Positions 1-7,060 of a stretch of 13,903 bases of DNA are shown here, one piece after another. Position 1 is the first letter of the stretch. The number at the start of each line of letters is the position of its first letter. Source of the stretch: UBA1189 sp045647345 (GTDB taxonomy: Bacteria > Bacteroidota > Bacteroidia > Bacteroidales > Bacteroidaceae); NCBI GenBank assembly GCA_045647345.1, contig JAZRMG010000169.1:1-13903 (forward strand), written 5' to 3'. Position numbers and translations under genes: made by a program. The notes under the pieces are model-generated. The model saw only the letters and a program-made list of their open reading frames with translations, ran no database searches and was not told the DNA's origin.

Positions 1-1317
1 GATGGTGGTAAGTTCTTCTACCCCAACCCCTTGGAGTCAATGGGCCAACACCAGCGCCAGGCATGGTTTGGTTGCGCTTGCTGCCCCTCGAACATCAGCC
101 GTTTCGTGCCCTCACTTCCGGGCTATGTATATGCAGTGAAAGATCGTTCGGTATATGTAAACCTCTTCCTCAGCAACACTTCAAACCTCAACGTGGCTGG
201 CAAGAAGGTAGCCCTCACACAGACAACAGGCTACCCCTACTGTGGCGACATCAACATCAAGGTTGAGCGCAACAGCTGCGGACAGTTTGACCTCAAGATC
301 CGTATCCCCGGTTGGCTCAAGGGCCGTCCGCTCCCTGGTGAACTCTATAGCTACAGCGACAACAAGCGCCTGGGCTACAGCATCAAGGTTAATGGTGTAG
401 AGGCTGAAGGTACAGTGACAGAAGATGGCTACTTCACCATCCCCCGTAAGTGGAAGAAGGGCGACGAGGTAAGCATCCACTTCGACATGGAGCCCCGTAC
501 CGTACGCGCCAGCGAGAAGGTAGAGGCCGACCGCGGCATGGTAAGTATCGAGCGTGGTCCGATCGTATACTGCGCCGAGTGGCCCGACAACAAGTTCGAC
601 ATCAAGAGCGTACTCATCAACCAGAATCCCGAGTTCGCACTTGAGCAGCGTGGTCTCGATGCTTTCATCCCCGAAGCAAGCAAGGCTAAGCTCAGCACCT
701 ACAAGACACAACAGATTACAACCCTCACCACCGATGCTCAGACACTGGCCTTCGACAAGCAGGGCAAGCTCACTACCCAAGAGGTGAAGCTCACCCTTAT
801 CCCCTACTATGCTTGGTGTCATCGTGGCAATGGCGACATGAAGGTATGGATTCCTCAAGACCTCAAGGCTACTAACCCCACAGCCCCCGCTACATTGGCC
901 TCACAGAGTAAGATCAACTCATCCATGCGTATCCCTGCTCTGCAGAGTATAGCAGACCGTCTCGTACCGAAAGATGGTAACGACCGTTCAATGCCCTACA
1001 CGCACTGGTGGCCCAAGAACGGCTCTACAGAGTGGATCTCTTACACCTTCCCCGAGGCAGCTGACGTACAGAGTTGTAGCGTATATTGGTTTGACGACCA
1101 GCCCTGGGGCGGATGCCGTATCCCCGATAGCTGGAAGATCTACTACAAGGATGCCAATGGTGAATGGCAGCCTGTAGAGAATGCCGACGGATATCCTATT
1201 GCCAAAGGTGAGCCTTGCACCGTTAACTTCAAGCCGGTGAAGACTACAGCCCTCAAGCTGGGAGTGACCATGAACCGCCGCCTCTCAGCTGGTGTGTTCG
1301 AGTGGATTGTGAAGTAA
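1..1317 (+). CDS. GH127-family glycoside hydrolase (beta-L-arabinofuranosidase type), C-terminal part
   Basis: The reading frame is open from base 1, so the gene is cut by the window edge; 438 codons are visible where Bacteroidetes GH127 proteins usually have about 650-800. The visible start (DGGKFFYPNPLES) and the CACCPSN motif at bases 73-93 are characteristic of GH127. In the studied enzyme HypBA1 the paired cysteines of this motif are the nucleophile and a zinc ligand; here they are codons 27 and 28 (bases 79-84). The stretches PGWL, GYFTIPRKWKKGDEV and DRGMVSIERGPIVYCAEW are also typical of the family's beta-sandwich part. The last ~115 residues (YTHWWPKNGSTEWISYTF to FEWIVK) resemble a discoidin/F5-8-type-C sugar-binding module. 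Known members release L-arabinofuranose from plant glycoproteins and pectin side chains, and some act on other pectin sugars, so the substrate is open. Any signal peptide lies outside the window. No secretion tail is seen. Confidence 0.9.
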   Translation, partial: DGGKFFYPNPLESMGQHQRQAWFGCACCPSNISRFVPSLPGYVYAVKDRSVYVNLFLSNTSNLNVAGKKVALTQTTGYPYCGDINIKVERNSCGQFDLKIRIPGWLKGRPLPGELYSYSDNKRLGYSIKVNGVEAEGTVTEDGYFTIPRKWKKGDEVSIHFDMEPRTVRASEKVEADRGMVSIERGPIVYCAEWPDNKFDIKSVLINQNPEFALEQRGLDAFIPEASKAKLSTYKTQQITTLTTDAQTLAFDKQGKLTTQEVKLTLIPYYAWCHRGNGDMKVWIPQDLKATNPTAPATLASQSKINSSMRIPALQSIADRLVPKDGNDRSMPYTHWWPKNGSTEWISYTFPEAADVQSCSVYWFDDQPWGGCRIPDSWKIYYKDANGEWQPVENADGYPIAKGEPCTVNFKPVKTTALKLGVTMNRRLSAGVFEWIVK

Positions 1318-1377
1318 ACGTAATGATATAAAATAAAAAACTATATTAACAATAGCTATCTCATAGGTTCTTAACAC

Positions 1378-1407
1378 AAGAAAAGGCATCCATGGATGCC
1401 TTTTCTT
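1378..1407. terminator. Bidirectional intrinsic terminator (perfect 30-bp palindrome)
   Basis: Thirty bases read identically on both strands. Each arm contains GGCATC, the central four bases are CATG, and an A-run lies on one flank with a T-run (TTTTCTT) on the other. RNA from either strand would form a GC-containing hairpin followed by U residues. It sits 60 bp after the GH127 stop and 16 bp beyond the pepD stop on the other strand, so it can terminate both converging transcripts. Confidence 0.85.
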
Positions 1408-1423
1408 ATTCCTTATTATCTTG

Positions 1424-2878
1424 TCACTCTACCCCCTTCTTGATGACGTAACGGATGAGGTCGTAGAACTTCTGTACGGTGGGGATGAGTACGCGCTCGT
1501 CGGGTGAGTGGGGAGACATGAGTGTGGGACCGAATGAAATCATGTCCATACCCTCGTTTACAGCTCCGATGATACCGCACTCGAGACCTGCGTGGATAAC
1601 CTTTACTTCGGGCTCTTTACCGAAGAGTTCCTTGTAGGTCTCCTTCATGGCAGCAAGCACCTGTGAGTTTACATTGGGCTGCCAGCCACTATAACTACCG
1701 CTAAACTCAACACGCATACCGGCCATAGAGAAGCAACTCTCGAGTGAGATGGCTTGATACATCTTCATGCTCTCTGACGAACTGCGTACGAGCAGGCTGA
1801 ACTGTGCCTTACCCTCGCCAATCTCTACGATAGAGAGGTTGCTTGAGGTCTCCACGGTATCGGGGATAGTGGGGATATAGCGCATTACACCATTTTGGCA
1901 AGCAAGGATAGCGTCGATGAGGTTGTCGCGAATCTCCTCGGGGGTCTCACTGTCGGGCATGTCTACTGTAGTAACGGTAAGAGTAATATCGCTCTCGATG
2001 GTAGCAAATTCCTCATTGAAGAGCTCTTGGCAGCGGGCTGCAAGCTCCTCAACATCAGCTACTGCATCGGCAGGTACGGTGAGCACTACATAAGCATCGC
2101 GGGGAATGGCATTGCGCATGTTACCGCCGTGCCACTGAGCCAACTGAGCGTCGCACTCGAGCACAGCCTCGCGTACGAAACGGCCCATGAGCTTGTTGGC
2201 ATTGCCACGACCCTCGCAGATCTCGAGACCTGAGTGTCCGCCACGCAATCCCTTGAGGTCTACGCGCAGTGCCACATAGTCATCTTCGGGCTCTATCTCC
2301 ATGTATTGCAGAGTGGCTGTAACATCGATACCGCCAGCGCAACCGATGTAGAGTTCGCCTTCAGCCTCAGAGTCGAGGTTGAGCAGTACCTTGCCGTTTA
2401 CTGTACCGGGCTTCAAGCCGAATGCGCCGAACATGCCAGTCTCTTCGTCGGCAGTGATGAGTCCCTCAATGGGGCCATGTTCCAAGGTCTCGTCCTGCAT
2501 GATGGCGATGATGGCAGCTACGCCAAGACCATTGTCGGCACCCAGTGTAGTACCACGTGTGCGTACCCAGTCACCGTCAACATAGCAGTCAATGGGGTCT
2601 TTCTCAAAGTCGTGTGTGCTCTCGGCTGTCTTCTGTGGCACCATGTCCATGTGGGCCTGTAGCACGATGCCCTTGCGGCCTTCGAGGCCGGGAGTGGCAG
2701 GCTTACGCATGATGATGTTACCAGCCTCGTCCATGAAGGTCTCTACGCCAATCTTCTTGCCGAAGTCGAGCAGGAACTGCTGTACGGGTTCGAGATAACC
2801 TGAGGGGCGGGGTACCTGTGTCAACTCATAGAAATGTTTCCACACGCTCTGGGGAGCTAATTCTGCAATTGTACTCAT
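1424..2878 (-). CDS. pepD: Aminoacyl-histidine dipeptidase (peptidase family M20C, PepD)
   Basis: This cytosolic di-zinc dipeptidase hydrolyses Xaa-His and other dipeptides. At 484 residues it matches the 485 of E. coli PepD, and every expected active-site residue is present at a constant offset of four: H76 and D78 (QAHMDMVPQ), D115 (GADNGLG), E145/E146 (TADEETG), D169 (NLDSEAEG) and H457 (LMSPHSPDERV). HAGLECG at 429-435 and GGHSGLEI at 213-220 are further family hallmarks. The start is the ATG at 2878. The gene lies 86 bp downstream of the flippase-like gene on the same strand. I see no good TTTG/TAnnTTTG promoter in that gap, so co-transcription is likely, although the products have no obvious shared function. 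It ends at the bidirectional terminator. Confidence 0.96.
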   Translation of the reverse strand: MSTIAELAPQSVWKHFYELTQVPRPSGYLEPVQQFLLDFGKKIGVETFMDEAGNIIMRKPATPGLEGRKGIVLQAHMDMVPQKTAESTHDFEKDPIDCYVDGDWVRTRGTTLGADNGLGVAAIIAIMQDETLEHGPIEGLITADEETGMFGAFGLKPGTVNGKVLLNLDSEAEGELYIGCAGGIDVTATLQYMEIEPEDDYVALRVDLKGLRGGHSGLEICEGRGNANKLMGRFVREAVLECDAQLAQWHGGNMRNAIPRDAYVVLTVPADAVADVEELAARCQELFNEEFATIESDITLTVTTVDMPDSETPEEIRDNLIDAILACQNGVMRYIPTIPDTVETSSNLSIVEIGEGKAQFSLLVRSSSESMKMYQAISLESCFSMAGMRVEFSGSYSGWQPNVNSQVLAAMKETYKELFGKEPEVKVIHAGLECGIIGAVNEGMDMISFGPTLMSPHSPDERVLIPTVQKFYDLIRYVIKKGVE

Positions 2879-2890
2879 AGTATTTCTTAT

Positions 2891-2922
2891 AATTAGGAGT
2901 TAGGAATTAGAAATTAGGAGTT
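2891..2922 (-). repeat. Tandem 7-bp repeat, about 4.5 copies, upstream of pepD
   Basis: On the + strand the units are AATTAGG, AGTTAGG, AATTAGA, AATTAGG and a partial AGTT. Read in the direction of pepD they follow the consensus YAATTYY (TAATTTC, TAATTCC, TAACTCC, TAATTAT) and end about 12 nt before the ATG. The array is AT-rich and very likely lies in the pepD leader or the flippase-pepD intercistronic RNA. The same heptamer class fills the ksgA-mgtE gap at 5651-5685. Confidence 0.8.
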
Positions 2923-2964
2923 TTCTAACTCTGTAATTCAATAAACTTATATTATTTCTTTTTT

Positions 2965-3957
2965 TTAGTTCTTTATCTTCTTTTTATTCCTTACCTGCAG
3001 TGCCACCCATCCGTAAGCTCCGAGTAGTATCACACCCAAGGTTTGGAAGGTGTGTACGATGAGTGCAAAGGATGAGGCGTCAGTTTGCGATACACCATAG
3101 AGGGTCATCATTGATATCACGACAAAGTGCCAGGGCCCTGCACCATTGGGGGTGGGGATGATAATGGCTAGACTGATAGCTGCGAATATCACCAGAGCCT
3201 GAACTACACCGAGTTCTGCAGTGAAGGGAAAACAATAAAAGGTGATATAAAATTCGAGAAAGTAACCCATCCATATGCCAATAGTATATAGTACGAACAA
3301 ACCTTTACGGCGCATGGTTCGAAGCGACAACAATCCATCTATAAATCCACGTACTGTTTGCTTGATCTTCGCATAGAACATCGTATTCTTTAAGCCAAGC
3401 CATAACAAAAGACATATCAATCCCCCTATAAGTATAATAATATATGTCTTAGGCGAACTTAAAAGCATTGAAAAAGATTCCTGATTAGTTCCCGTCTTAG
3501 AAAACAACGAAAGAAACACATCTAACTGAGTGAAAAGCATCACGCATACGAAGATAAGCACCAGTAACATATCCACCAAGCGCTCGGCCACCAACGTACC
3601 CAACGCCTTACTAAAAGGCACCTTATCATACTTTGTAAGTACCGCACAGCGCGACACCTCACCCACACGTGGTATTATCACGTTTGAGGCGTAGGCAATG
3701 AAAATCGAGTCTATACAATCTCCCTTTTTAGGATGATAACCAAGCGGTTCCAAAGTAATGATCCAGCGCAAACCTCGCATGACATGACTGAGTGTAATGG
3801 GTACGAGAGATACTATCAACCACCATATATTCATCTCGTGAAGAATAATGCGACCAGCTTCTGCAAAGTCAAAGTCACGATACATCCAATACAGCAACAC
3901 CGCTGCTATCAGCAGCGGAAGCATTATCTTTGTTGCATTCTTCAGAATCTTGCTCAC
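2965..3957 (-). CDS. Flippase-like integral membrane protein (LPG_synthase_TM / YbhN-AglD family)
   Basis: A 330-residue polytopic inner-membrane protein with about eight hydrophobic segments: roughly 11-27, 43-59, 82-96, 126-143, 171-189, 219-243, 249-268 and 296-319. Family marks are SHVMRGLRW (57-65), IIPRVGEVSRC (94-104) and IIPTPNGAGPWHF (266-278). The family is usually annotated as lysylphosphatidylglycerol synthase TM region or flippase-like; the soluble aminoacyl-transferase domain of MprF is absent, so lysinylation of lipids is not implied. A role in lipid or lipid-linked glycan transport is inference only. The start is GTG at 3957: an in-frame TGA at 3963-3961 rules out a longer protein, and the nearest in-frame ATG would remove the N-terminus before the first membrane segment. 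A promoter match lies 23 bp upstream. The C-terminus is lysine-rich (RNKKKIKN). Confidence 0.85.
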   Translation of the reverse strand: MSKILKNATKIMLPLLIAAVLLYWMYRDFDFAEAGRIILHEMNIWWLIVSLVPITLSHVMRGLRWIITLEPLGYHPKKGDCIDSIFIAYASNVIIPRVGEVSRCAVLTKYDKVPFSKALGTLVAERLVDMLLVLIFVCVMLFTQLDVFLSLFSKTGTNQESFSMLLSSPKTYIIILIGGLICLLLWLGLKNTMFYAKIKQTVRGFIDGLLSLRTMRRKGLFVLYTIGIWMGYFLEFYITFYCFPFTAELGVVQALVIFAAISLAIIIPTPNGAGPWHFVVISMMTLYGVSQTDASSFALIVHTFQTLGVILLGAYGWVALQVRNKKKIKN

Positions 3958-3968
3958 TTTTCAAACAT
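3954..3968 (-). other. Possible four-codon leader ORF overlapping the GTG start of the flippase-like gene
   Basis: On the - strand the sequence ATG TTT GAA AAG TGA runs into the flippase start, so that the bases GTGA contain both the GTG start and the TGA stop in different frames. A 4-base stop/start overlap of this kind is the usual arrangement for translational coupling. It may equally be chance, as it is only four codons long. Confidence 0.25.
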
Positions 3969-3979
3969 GTTATCCGTTG

Positions 3980-4011
3980 CGAAGATAGGGGATAATTTCG
4001 TATTCAGCAAA
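3980..4011 (-). promoter_or_regulatory. Bacteroidetes-type promoter for the flippase-pepD unit
   Basis: Reading the - strand, TTTG (4011-4008) is followed after exactly 20 bp by TATCTTCG (3987-3980), one mismatch from the TAnnTTTG -7 consensus of the Bacteroidetes primary sigma factor. It points towards the GTG start at 3957 and would give a very short leader. Confidence 0.65.
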
Positions 4012-4073
4012 CGAATCTGAAAAATTCTTTTGTTATAGCAATAGATAGAACAAATGAGCACATACACCATGGC

Positions 4074-4087
4074 TATTTGTACAAATA
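4074..4087. promoter_or_regulatory. Perfect 14-bp palindrome over the -33 box of tpx (candidate operator)
   Basis: TATTTGTACAAATA is a complete dyad, and its left half contains the TTTG -33 element (4076-4079) of the tpx promoter. A protein bound here would compete with, or contact, RNA polymerase. Because the gene encodes a peroxidase, a redox-responsive regulator is a reasonable guess, but the sequence does not match a consensus I can name. It is too symmetric and AT-rich to be a terminator. Confidence 0.5.
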
Positions 4088-4107
4088 ACGCATTCCTCCT
4101 ATCTTTG
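4076..4107 (+). promoter_or_regulatory. Bacteroidetes-type promoter for tpx
   Basis: TTTG at 4076-4079, a 20-bp spacer and TATCTTTG at 4100-4107 match the Bacteroidetes primary-sigma consensus fully. The expected transcript start is a few bases after 4107, leaving a leader of about 80 nt before the tpx ATG. The flippase promoter fires in the opposite direction from the same 234-bp intergenic region. Confidence 0.8.
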
Positions 4108-4191
4108 CAAAACAAAACCCAACTAAAGATGTTGCAAATAACAGCAAATTAACATCAACAGAAATATCACACATTAATATTAAAGAAGAAT

Positions 4192-4695
4192 ATGACAACA
4201 ATAAAGTTTAAAGGCAACACCGTACATCTCGACGGACAGTTCATTAACACAGGTGCGATAGCTCCACAAGTGACCTTGGTAAAAGGCGACCTCTCACCTT
4301 TCACCCTCGCAGACTGCAAAGGCAAACATATCGTAATGAATATCTTCCCTAGCATTGACACGGGTGTATGTGCTACCTCTGTACGGAAGTTTAATCAATT
4401 GGCAGCATCACATCCCGACACCATGGTGCTATGCATCTCACGAGACCTCCCTTTTGCACAGACTCGTTTCTGCGCCGCTGAAGATATAGACAATGTCATT
4501 ACCCTATCCGACTTCCGCCGTAGCTCTACCTTTGGCATTGACTATGGTGTACAGATGACCGATGGTCCCCTTGCTGGACTTCTTGCACGCGCTATAGTAG
4601 TCATAGCACCTAACGGTCAAGTAATCTACTCTGAATTAGTACCCGAGATAACAACCGAGCCCGACTACAAAGCTGCACTTAAAGCTATACATTAG
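4192..4695 (+). CDS. tpx: Thiol peroxidase (atypical 2-Cys peroxiredoxin, Tpx)
   Basis: This enzyme reduces hydrogen peroxide and organic hydroperoxides using thioredoxin as electron donor. The 167-residue length matches the family (168 in E. coli). The peroxidatic motif PSIDTGVC ends at C60, the resolving cysteine is C94 in RFCAAED, and the active-site threonine (T57) and arginine (R133, LLARAIVV) are in place. C42 and C81 are additional cysteines not required for the mechanism. No signal peptide is seen, so it is cytoplasmic. The start ATG follows an A-rich stretch (TTAAAGAAGAAT) in the usual Bacteroidetes style. It appears to be a single-gene unit: it has its own promoter, and the next gene ksgA has another one. 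A dyad over the -33 box suggests specific control. Confidence 0.96.
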   Translation: MTTIKFKGNTVHLDGQFINTGAIAPQVTLVKGDLSPFTLADCKGKHIVMNIFPSIDTGVCATSVRKFNQLAASHPDTMVLCISRDLPFAQTRFCAAEDIDNVITLSDFRRSSTFGIDYGVQMTDGPLAGLLARAIVVIAPNGQVIYSELVPEITTEPDYKAALKAIH

Positions 4696-4704
4696 AAAAG
4701 CTAA

Positions 4705-4750
4705 CGACTTGGTACGACTATCAGTTTCTCTAAAATCAGACTTCAAGTCG
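4705..4750 (+). terminator. Weak hairpin after tpx
   Basis: CGACTTG (4705-4711) pairs with CAAGTCG (4744-4750) across a long 32-nt loop, 10 bp after the tpx stop. No clear U-run follows, so this may be a transcript-end structure or chance. Confidence 0.2.
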
Positions 4751-4766
4751 GAAAACAATAAATAAA

Positions 4767-4798
4767 TTTGCGTTTTTTCTCGTCTTTCACTAACTTTG
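4767..4798 (+). promoter_or_regulatory. Bacteroidetes-type promoter for ksgA-mgtE
   Basis: TTTG at 4767-4770, a 20-bp spacer and TAACTTTG at 4791-4798 give a full match to the Bacteroidetes primary-sigma consensus. The leader before the ksgA ATG would be about 48 nt. There is no other good promoter before mgtE. Confidence 0.8.
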
Positions 4799-4852
4799 TA
4801 CGCTATATAGTAGAGAGCACAAATCATAGTATGGACGACAGTTATAAACGCA

Positions 4853-5653
4853 ATGAAACAGGTAAAGCCCAAAAAGTTTCTGGGACAGCACTTTCTGAAG
4901 GATCTCTCTATAGCAAGAGCTATAGCAGATACTGTCGACAAGTTTCCTTCCCTGCCCATTCTTGAGGTAGGTCCTGGTATGGGTGTACTCACCCAATACC
5001 TCATCACTAAGGAGCGTACGGTCAATGTTGTGGAAATCGACTATGAGTCGGTGGCCTACTTGCATGCACACTATCCTCAGTTGAAAACATGTATCATCGA
5101 GGATGACTTCCTCAAGATGCGTTTGGACAACTTGTTTGACGGCCAACCCTTCGTGCTCACCGGCAACTACCCCTATAATATTTCAAGCCAGATATTTTTC
5201 AAGATGCTCGATAATAAGGAGCGCATTCCCTTGTGTACAGGCATGATACAACGCGAGGTGGCACAGCGCTTGGCGGCGTCTCCGGGCAGCAAGACCTATG
5301 GCATCTTGAGTGTGCTGGTGCAGGCATGGTACGATGTAGAATATCTCTTCACTGTAAGCGAGGGTGTGTTTAATCCGCCCCCTAAGGTCAAGAGTGCTGT
5401 AATCTCCATGCGTCGCAATGAGGTTACTGACTTGGGCTGTGATGAAGCGCTGTTCAAAAATGCAGTGAAGACTACATTCAACCAACGCCGAAAGACTCTA
5501 CGCAACTCCATCAAGCCCCTCGTACCCGCTGGCCATCCCATACTAGCCGACGAGATATTCAACAAACGTCCCGAGCAACTCTCCGTAGCCGACTTCATCG
5601 GACTGACGAATATGGTGGCTGAGGCAAGAAAGGGAAGTCTCAACGAGAATTAA
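4853..5653 (+). CDS. ksgA: 16S rRNA (adenine1518-N6/adenine1519-N6)-dimethyltransferase (KsgA/RsmA)
   Basis: The enzyme dimethylates two adjacent adenosines in the 3'-terminal hairpin of 16S rRNA during late small-subunit assembly, using S-adenosylmethionine. The 266-residue protein shows KKFLGQHFL (7-15), the SAM-binding EVGPGMGVLT (38-47), the acidic EID (61-63), EDDF (83-86), the catalytic GNYPYNISSQI motif (104-114), MIQREVAQRL (131-140) and the C-terminal FNPPPKVKSAVI (173-184). The ATG at 4853 leaves KKFLGQHFL seven residues from the N-terminus, as is normal. An upstream ATG at 4831 is out of frame. Loss of this enzyme gives kasugamycin resistance in other bacteria. It is followed 33 bp later by mgtE, almost certainly in one transcript. 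Confidence 0.97.
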   Translation: MKQVKPKKFLGQHFLKDLSIARAIADTVDKFPSLPILEVGPGMGVLTQYLITKERTVNVVEIDYESVAYLHAHYPQLKTCIIEDDFLKMRLDNLFDGQPFVLTGNYPYNISSQIFFKMLDNKERIPLCTGMIQREVAQRLAASPGSKTYGILSVLVQAWYDVEYLFTVSEGVFNPPPKVKSAVISMRRNEVTDLGCDEALFKNAVKTTFNQRRKTLRNSIKPLVPAGHPILADEIFNKRPEQLSVADFIGLTNMVAEARKGSLNEN

Positions 5654-5685
5654 TTTTTAATTTTCAATTCTCAATTTTCAATTCG
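5651..5685 (+). repeat. Five exact tandem heptamers filling the ksgA-mgtE gap
   Basis: The units TAATTTT, TAATTTT, CAATTCT, CAATTTT and CAATTCG follow each other without interruption from the first base of the ksgA stop codon to one base before the mgtE ATG. The class (YAATTYY) is the same as upstream of pepD, and the orientation relative to the downstream gene is also the same. The array replaces any conventional ribosome-binding site for mgtE. Confidence 0.85.
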
Positions 5686-5686
5686 A

Positions 5687-7045
5687 ATGAAAGATTCCAT
5701 AATCCTGACACGTGAATATATCGAACTGATAGAACAACTTGTTGAGAGCAAGCAAGCCGAAGAGCTGAAACAACGACTCGCAGAGATGCACCCTGCCGAC
5801 ATCGCCGAGATGTGCGACGACATGTCTATCGAGGACGCCCGATACATATATCATTTGCTTGAGGGCGAAGATGCTGCCGACGTGCTCATCGAAATGGACG
5901 AAGATGCCCGTAACGAGCTGCTCGAAGAACTTCCTTCAGAAACCATTGCCAAGAAGTTTGTTGACTACATGGACACCGATGATGCCGTAGACATCATCCG
6001 TGACATGGACGAAGAGAAGCAGGAAGAGGTGCTTGCACATATCGAAGACATCGAACAGGCGGGCGATATCGTCGACCTCTTGAAATACGATGAAGACACC
6101 GCTGGTGGTATCATGGGTACAGAGATGGTGATCGTGAATGAAAACTGGTCCATGCCCGACTGCTTGCGCGAGATGCGCCTGCAGGCCGAAGACCGCGACG
6201 AGATATATAATGTATACGTCGTGGACGACGAGGAACGCCTACAGGGCGTGTTTCCCCTGAAGAAAATGATTACCAATCCCTCGGTATCAAAGGTGAAGCA
6301 TGTGATGGACAAGGACCTCATCAGCATCCATGTAGACACCCCCGTGGAGGAAGTGGTGCAGCTCATCGAGAAGTACAACCTCGTATCAGTGCCCGTCATC
6401 GACAGCATAGGGCGCTTAGTGGGACAGATTACTGTTGACGACGTCATGGACGAAATGCGTGAGCTTGCCGAACGTGACTACCAGTTGGCATCAGGTCTTT
6501 CGCAAGACGTCGAGAGTGATGACAGCATTATCAAGCAGACCCGAGCCCGTCTCCCCTGGCTGCTCATCGGCATGGTGGGCGGATTAGGCACTTCAGCCAT
6601 CCTTGGGCTTTTCGACGGTGTATTTTCATCCTATCCTGAGATGGCACTTTTCATACCTCTAATTGGTGCTACGGGTGGTAACGTAGGTACACAAGCTTCA
6701 GCTATCGTCGTGCAAGGATTGGCCAATAACTCGCTCGATATTAGCAACACAGGCCGACAAATCATGAAGGAGTCAATGGTGTCGCTCATCAATGCCGCCA
6801 TCATCTCGCTTGCCGTGTTCGGATACAACTGGTGGCGCTATGGCATGGGGTCTCCCGCCACCTATTCAGTGAGTCTCTCACTCTTCTGCGTAGTGATGTT
6901 TGCCGCCTTGTTCGGTACTTTCGTACCCATGACTTTGGAGAAACTAAAGATTGACCCCGCTATTGCTACAGGTCCCTTTATATCGATAACAAATGACATC
7001 ATTGGTATGCTCATCTACATGGGCATCACGGTGTGGTTATCATAA
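5687..7045 (+). CDS. mgtE: Magnesium transporter MgtE
   Basis: A 452-residue Mg2+ channel of the inner membrane. The cytosolic part has an MgtE N domain (about 34-135, rich in acidic helices such as DARNELLEELP and YMDTDDAVDIIRDMDEE) and two CBS domains (about 137-197 and 200-257), which in the family sense intracellular Mg2+ and close the pore. The plug helix precedes the membrane domain (about 289-450, five helices). Family motifs are YDEDTAGGIMGTE (134-146), PLIGATGGNVGTQASA (324-339) and TGPFISITNDIIGM (428-441); D437 is the expected pore aspartate. The start ATG at 5687 lies directly behind the heptamer array. The gene shares the ksgA transcript. It converges with the DUF5715 gene, with 15 bp between stops and no hairpin terminator, so the two transcripts probably overlap at their 3' ends. 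Confidence 0.96.
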   Translation: MKDSIILTREYIELIEQLVESKQAEELKQRLAEMHPADIAEMCDDMSIEDARYIYHLLEGEDAADVLIEMDEDARNELLEELPSETIAKKFVDYMDTDDAVDIIRDMDEEKQEEVLAHIEDIEQAGDIVDLLKYDEDTAGGIMGTEMVIVNENWSMPDCLREMRLQAEDRDEIYNVYVVDDEERLQGVFPLKKMITNPSVSKVKHVMDKDLISIHVDTPVEEVVQLIEKYNLVSVPVIDSIGRLVGQITVDDVMDEMRELAERDYQLASGLSQDVESDDSIIKQTRARLPWLLIGMVGGLGTSAILGLFDGVFSSYPEMALFIPLIGATGGNVGTQASAIVVQGLANNSLDISNTGRQIMKESMVSLINAAIISLAVFGYNWWRYGMGSPATYSVSLSLFCVVMFAALFGTFVPMTLEKLKIDPAIATGPFISITNDIIGMLIYMGITVWLS

Positions 7046-7060
7046 GAGATACACTCAAGA

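Noticed and set aside
181..858. 225-codon open frame on the - strand opposite GH127
   Set aside because: It lies wholly antisense to a well-supported gene, has no recognisable domain, and is explained by the codon composition of the real gene.
4831..4853. Earlier ATG upstream of ksgA as an alternative start
   Set aside because: It is 22 bases before the chosen ATG and out of frame, and the chosen start already gives the normal N-terminus.
4636..5025. 129-codon - strand frame spanning the tpx-ksgA gap
   Set aside because: It overlaps both flanking genes and the ksgA promoter, and has no domain or plausible start context.
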